Positions 60,055 through 64,000 of a stretch of DNA of 64,000 bases are shown in pieces. Within the stretch, counting starts at the first letter, position 1, and each line of letters starts with the position of its first letter. The notes below the pieces were generated by a model, which did not search any database, was not told the origin of the DNA, and was given only the letters and a program-made list of their open reading frames with translations. The stretch is from an uncultured Paracoccaceae bacterium (lineage in GTDB: Bacteria > Pseudomonadota > Alphaproteobacteria > Rhodobacterales > Rhodobacteraceae). The position numbers and the translations under genes are program-made. The DNA is taken from positions 1 to 64,000 of the forward strand of contig CAJXWO010000005.1 of the NCBI GenBank assembly GCA_913062865.1, read 5' to 3'.

Positions 60055-62559
60055 TCACCCGTCGGCGCGGATCGTCTCGTTCTTCGGGTCGTAGGGGCTG
60101 TCGCAGGTCACGACCGCATCCCAAAGCGTGTTCTGCATCTTGACCCGCAGCTTCGTGCCTTCGACCGCAAGATCGGGCCGCACATAGCCCAGGCCGATGG
60201 ACTTGCCGAAGGCCACCGAATAGCCACCCGAGGTCAGGCGCCCGACGCGGGTCCCATCCTCGGTATAAAGCGCCTCGCGCCCCCAGGGGTCGGCATCCTC
60301 TGGACCGTCGATCAGAAGCGTGCAGCATTTCGACCGGATGCCCTTGGCCTCCATTTCGGCCTTGCCATGGAAATCCTTAGACAGATCCACGAAACGCGGC
60401 AGATCCGCTTCGAGCGGTGTAGCGTCGCGGCCCAGCTCGTTGCCGAACGCACGGTAGGATTTCTCCTGCCGCAGCCAGTTCTGCGCGCGCGCGCCGACCA
60501 GCTTAAGCCCGTGCGCCTCGCCCGCGGCCAGCAGTTGATCCCACAGGTTCGTCTGCATCTCGATCGGGTGATGCAGCTCCCAGCCCAGCTCGCCGGTATA
60601 GGCCACGCGGATCGCCATGGTGGGCACCATGCCCAGCTCGATCTGGCGCATGGACAGCCACGGGAAACGCTTGTTCGACAGAACGGTGTCGGGATCGGCA
60701 TCCTTGACGATCTCGCGCAACACGTTGCGCGACTTGGGACCGGCGATGGCGAAGACGCCCCATTGGGTGGTCACGTCGTGGCAGCTGATCCAGCCGAACT
60801 CATCGCGCTTGTCCTCGATCGCCTTCATCAGGAAATCGCTGTCATAGGCCTGCCAGGCACCTGAGGAGACAAGGTAGTACCTGTCCTCGGCCAGCCTCAC
60901 GATGGTGTATTCGGTGCGCGTGGTCCCTGCCGAGGTCAGCGCGTAGGTCAGGTTGATGCGGCCCACTTTGGGCAGCTTGTTGCAGGTGAACCAGTCCAGG
61001 AACGCGGTCGCGCCGGGCCCTTCGACGATATGCTTGGTGAACGCGGTCGCGTCGATCAGGCCCACGCCCTCGCGCACGGCCTTGGCCTCGTCCACGGCGT
61101 ATTGCCACCAGCCGCCGCGGCGGAAGCTGCGGGCGTCGTGGTCGAAGCTTTCGGGCGCGTCGAGCGGCCCATAGTAATTCGGCCGTTCCCACCCGTTCAC
61201 ACAGCCGAACTGCGCGCCAAGCGCCTTTTGCCGGTCATAGGCGGGCGCGGTGCGCAAGGGGCGGCAAGCGGGGCGTTCCTCGTCCGGGTGGTGCAGGATG
61301 TAGACGTGTTCGTAGGCTTCTTCGTTCTTGCGCGCGCCATACTCGGTCGTCATCCAGCTGCCGTAGCGCTTGGGATCGAGCGACGCCATGTCGATCTCGG
61401 CCTCGCCCTCGACCATCAGCTGGGCCAGGTAATAGCCCGTACCGCCCGCCGCGGTGATGCCGAAGCTGAAGCCCTCGGCCAGCCACATGTTGCGCAGGCC
61501 CGGCGCCGGACCCAAAAGCGGGTTGCCATCAGGCGTGTAGCAGATCGGGCCGTTGTAATCGTCCTTGAGCCCCACGGTTTCCGAGGACGGAATGCGGTGG
61601 ATCATCGACATGTATTCCTCTTCGATCCGCTCCAGATCGAGCGGGAAGAGGTCGGCGCGGAAGCTGTCGGGCACGCCGTATTCGAAGCACGCGGGCGCGT
61701 TGCGCTCGTAGGGGCCCAGGATCCAGCCGCCGCGCTCTTCGCGGACATACCACTTGGCATCGGCATCGCGCAGCACCGGGTGTTCGGGATTGCCCGCCTT
61801 GCGGTAGTCCACGAGCGCGGGATCGGGCTCGGTCACGATATACTGGTGCTCGACCGGGATTGCGGGGATCTTGATGCCCAAAAGCTGCGCAGTGCGCTGC
61901 GCATGGTTGCCGGTGGCGGTCACCACATGCTCGGCCTCGATCACGACCTGGTCGTCCGACGGGATCAGGTTGCCGCCCTTTTCGACCATCTTGGTGCAGG
62001 TGACCTTCCAGTGATCGCCGCACCAGTCGTAGGCATCGACCTGCCACTTGCGCTCGATTACCGCGCCATGCATCCGCGCGCCCTTGGCCATGGCTTGGGT
62101 CACGTCGGCGGGATTGATGTAGCCATCGGTCGGGTGGTAGATCGCACCTTTCAGATCCTCGGTGCGCACCAGCGGCCAGCGTTCCTTGATCTGGTCGGGC
62201 GTCATCCATTCGTAAGGAACACCCACCGTCTCGGCGGTCGAGGCATAGAGCATATATTCGTCCATACGCGCGTCGGTCTGCGCCATGCGCAGGTTGCCCA
62301 CGACGTAAAAGCCGGGGTTCAGACCCGTCTCTTCCTCGAGCGTCTTGTAGTACTTGATCGAGTAGTCGTGGATATGGGTCGTCGCGTAGGACATGTTGAA
62401 ATAGGGCAGCAGACCCGCCGCATGCCAGGTCGACCCGCTGGTCAGCTCGTCGCGCTCGAGCAGCATTACATCCTGCCAGCCCGCCTTGGCCAGATGATAG
62501 GCGATGGAGGTGCCGATGGCACCGCCACCGACGACGAGAGCTTTGACTTGGGTTTTCAT
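60055..62559 (-). CDS. FAD-dependent oxidoreductase/GcvT fusion, dimethylglycine dehydrogenase-like
   Basis: 834 aa; ALVVGGGAIGTSIAYHLAKAGWQDVMLLERDELTSGSTWHAAGLL; C-terminal GcvT domain. Confidence 0.92.
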   Translation of the reverse strand: MKTQVKALVVGGGAIGTSIAYHLAKAGWQDVMLLERDELTSGSTWHAAGLLPYFNMSYATTHIHDYSIKYYKTLEEETGLNPGFYVVGNLRMAQTDARMDEYMLYASTAETVGVPYEWMTPDQIKERWPLVRTEDLKGAIYHPTDGYINPADVTQAMAKGARMHGAVIERKWQVDAYDWCGDHWKVTCTKMVEKGGNLIPSDDQVVIEAEHVVTATGNHAQRTAQLLGIKIPAIPVEHQYIVTEPDPALVDYRKAGNPEHPVLRDADAKWYVREERGGWILGPYERNAPACFEYGVPDSFRADLFPLDLERIEEEYMSMIHRIPSSETVGLKDDYNGPICYTPDGNPLLGPAPGLRNMWLAEGFSFGITAAGGTGYYLAQLMVEGEAEIDMASLDPKRYGSWMTTEYGARKNEEAYEHVYILHHPDEERPACRPLRTAPAYDRQKALGAQFGCVNGWERPNYYGPLDAPESFDHDARSFRRGGWWQYAVDEAKAVREGVGLIDATAFTKHIVEGPGATAFLDWFTCNKLPKVGRINLTYALTSAGTTRTEYTIVRLAEDRYYLVSSGAWQAYDSDFLMKAIEDKRDEFGWISCHDVTTQWGVFAIAGPKSRNVLREIVKDADPDTVLSNKRFPWLSMRQIELGMVPTMAIRVAYTGELGWELHHPIEMQTNLWDQLLAAGEAHGLKLVGARAQNWLRQEKSYRAFGNELGRDATPLEADLPRFVDLSKDFHGKAEMEAKGIRSKCCTLLIDGPEDADPWGREALYTEDGTRVGRLTSGGYSVAFGKSIGLGYVRPDLAVEGTKLRVKMQNTLWDAVVTCDSPYDPKNETIRADG

Positions 62560-62691
62560 GGCGCACGACTCCGATTGCGGCCGGGTTTGAGCCGTTGTGG
62601 CAAAATCCGTGGAACCGCGCCGCGCGCAGCCGACATTTGTAGGCGCGAAACCGACGCGGGGGCATGACGGGCGCGTCGGCTGGCAAAAGAA

Positions 62692-62717
62692 AAAGGCCCC
62701 GGAAAACCGGGACCTTT
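62692..62717 (-). terminator. Minus-strand terminator downstream of DUF1328 gene
   Basis: AAAGGcCCCGG-AAAA-CCGGGaCCTTT; the one mismatch on + becomes a G-U wobble on the minus RNA, followed by a U-rich tract. Confidence 0.8.
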
Positions 62718-62754
62718 CTCTGGTTCGTGCCTAGAACCGGTCGGGGCGCCGATT

Positions 62755-62916
62755 TCAGCGGCGCAGTACGCGCATCACAAGGGTCACCGCGAAGAGGATC
62801 AGGAACAGGAAGAAAAGCACCTGTGCGATCCCGGCCGAAGCCGACGCGACGCCGCCGAAACCAAGCACGCCGGCCACCAGTGCGACAACCAGGAATGTCA
62901 GTGCCCATCCGAGCAT
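62755..62916 (-). CDS. DUF1328 family small membrane protein
   Basis: 53 aa [53 protein letters not shown]. Confidence 0.92.
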   Translation of the reverse strand: MLGWALTFLVVALVAGVLGFGGVASASAGIAQVLFFLFLILFAVTLVMRVLRR

Positions 62917-63235
62917 TGGAATTCTCCTTTCTCGTTTGCTTGCCCTTCGAGATAGGTGCGCCAACACGTCACGGAAATCAGGACATTGTGAGTGTGAAAG
63001 GGATTTACAGCGGGAAAAATGACCATCAGAGCCGAATGGCATTGCCGATATTCCCCTTTACTTCAAGGCTTTGGCCGGCCCGAACCATTGTCGCGGCGGC
63101 GCAGCATATTTGTCGAGAAACGGACCCACACGGCAATTTCGGCGGAGAATTGCATATCCCGGTCGCACAGAGTTGAAATGCCGCCCCCCAACAGCCGCGC
63201 TAAACTGTAAGCAGGACTGGCGAAAGGCTTCCAGA

Positions 63236-63895
63236 ATGCTGAACCGACGCAATTTCCTCATTGGCGGCGCTGCCGTGTTCTTGGCGCGGCCGGCCTCTGC
63301 CGCACCCATCTCGATCCCCTTCGATTCATCCTGGCGCAGCCTGACCTTTCGGCGGCTCGCGGAAACGACATACCGGCCACAGGGCAACGGCCTGGGGATA
63401 TTGGCGCGGGAAAGCTCATCCGTCTTCTACCGATCGCTTCCGGCGCAAGCGCAGACCCTCACGCAGGCGGCATGGGCATGGTCGGTGGAGCGCTCCGTGC
63501 CACCCACGGACCTGTCCCGGAAAGGTGGCGATGACCGCAACATCGCGCTGTATTTCGTTTTCATGGATGCGGATGCCGCCGACCGTGTCTCGCCCGATAC
63601 CTCGCTCACGCGGTTGATGGGCAACCGGGCCGCCCGCATTCTGATCTACGCCTGGGGCGGCGCGCACCGGCAGGGGGCGACGATCCCCAGCCCCTATTTG
63701 CGCGGTCGCGGCAGCACGGTTGTTCTGAGGTCGGCCGGTACCGGTGCCCATCTCGAGCGCGTGGACCTTTTCGCGGATCACGCCCGGGTGTTCGGCGCGC
63801 GTCCCGAACGGGTGGTCGGCGTGGCGGTTTCGTCGGACAGCGACGACACGGGCAGCCTTGTGGAGGCACGCCTGTCCGATCTGGTCCTGAGCTAG
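63236..63895 (+). CDS. DUF3047-like secreted protein
   Basis: Tat-like/Sec signal MLNRRNFLIGGAAVFLARPASA; FDSSWRSLTFRRLAETTYRPQG; DDRNIALYFVF. Confidence 0.75.
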   Translation: MLNRRNFLIGGAAVFLARPASAAPISIPFDSSWRSLTFRRLAETTYRPQGNGLGILARESSSVFYRSLPAQAQTLTQAAWAWSVERSVPPTDLSRKGGDDRNIALYFVFMDADAADRVSPDTSLTRLMGNRAARILIYAWGGAHRQGATIPSPYLRGRGSTVVLRSAGTGAHLERVDLFADHARVFGARPERVVGVAVSSDSDDTGSLVEARLSDLVLS

Positions 63896-64000
63896 CGCGC
63901 GGTGTGACCGAAGCCTTCAGAAGGCTTCGGGCCGGAAACTTTCAAGGTTGCCGGCGCCCGTTGCCCATGTCGCTCACATCATCCCGGGTACGACCTGGTC

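Overview
This is a high-GC alphaproteobacterial chromosomal segment. Gene content and order (sucAB-lpd, ftsEX, lysA-DUF2834-lipoprotein-argH, hisSZG, DUF1489, dmdh-like FAD/GcvT enzymes) point to Rhodobacteraceae/Roseobacter type. I recognise about 54 protein-coding genes and no rRNA, tRNA, CRISPR array, transposase or prophage. The main blocks are: 2-oxoglutarate dehydrogenase operon (1-5.8 kb); plsC-like/ftsXE (5.9-8.2 kb); zinc-ribbon protein and a Gln-rich TIGR02302/DUF4175-like protein (8.4-12 kb); lysA/argH (12-15.2 kb); TlpA, di-haem peroxidase, sterol desaturase and FrhB/BciB-like protein (15.2-19.7 kb); an orphan Hint-domain protein (19.7-20.8 kb); a carnitine-to-glycine-betaine locus facing a four-gene operon with an MttB-family methyltransferase, an FAD/GcvT oxidase, a class-V aminotransferase and an MmgE/PrpD protein, plus a divergent LysR (21-31.7 kb); nrdJ and hisSZG (31.8-38.2 kb); dnaE (39.7-43.2 kb); xdhABC joined to a BMP-type ABC transporter (43.4-52.9 kb); an orphan UgpE-like permease; an AKR/DAO/methyltransferase operon; and a second dimethylglycine-dehydrogenase-like enzyme (60-62.6 kb). 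The most unusual signals are: (i) a palindromic intergenic repeat that also lies in frame inside xdhA; (ii) three perfect palindromes with identical GTCGAC cores at an exact 24-bp pitch between lysR and nrdJ; (iii) a local AT-rich patch in an enlarged hisS; (iv) two methyltransferase reading frames in the same frame separated by one TGA, the second lacking an ATG/GTG/TTG start before its conserved-looking N-terminus; (v) the MttB/GcvT/aminotransferase/PrpD operon as a candidate undescribed N-methyl-compound pathway. All calls come from reading the sequence and the supplied ORF track. No database search was run.
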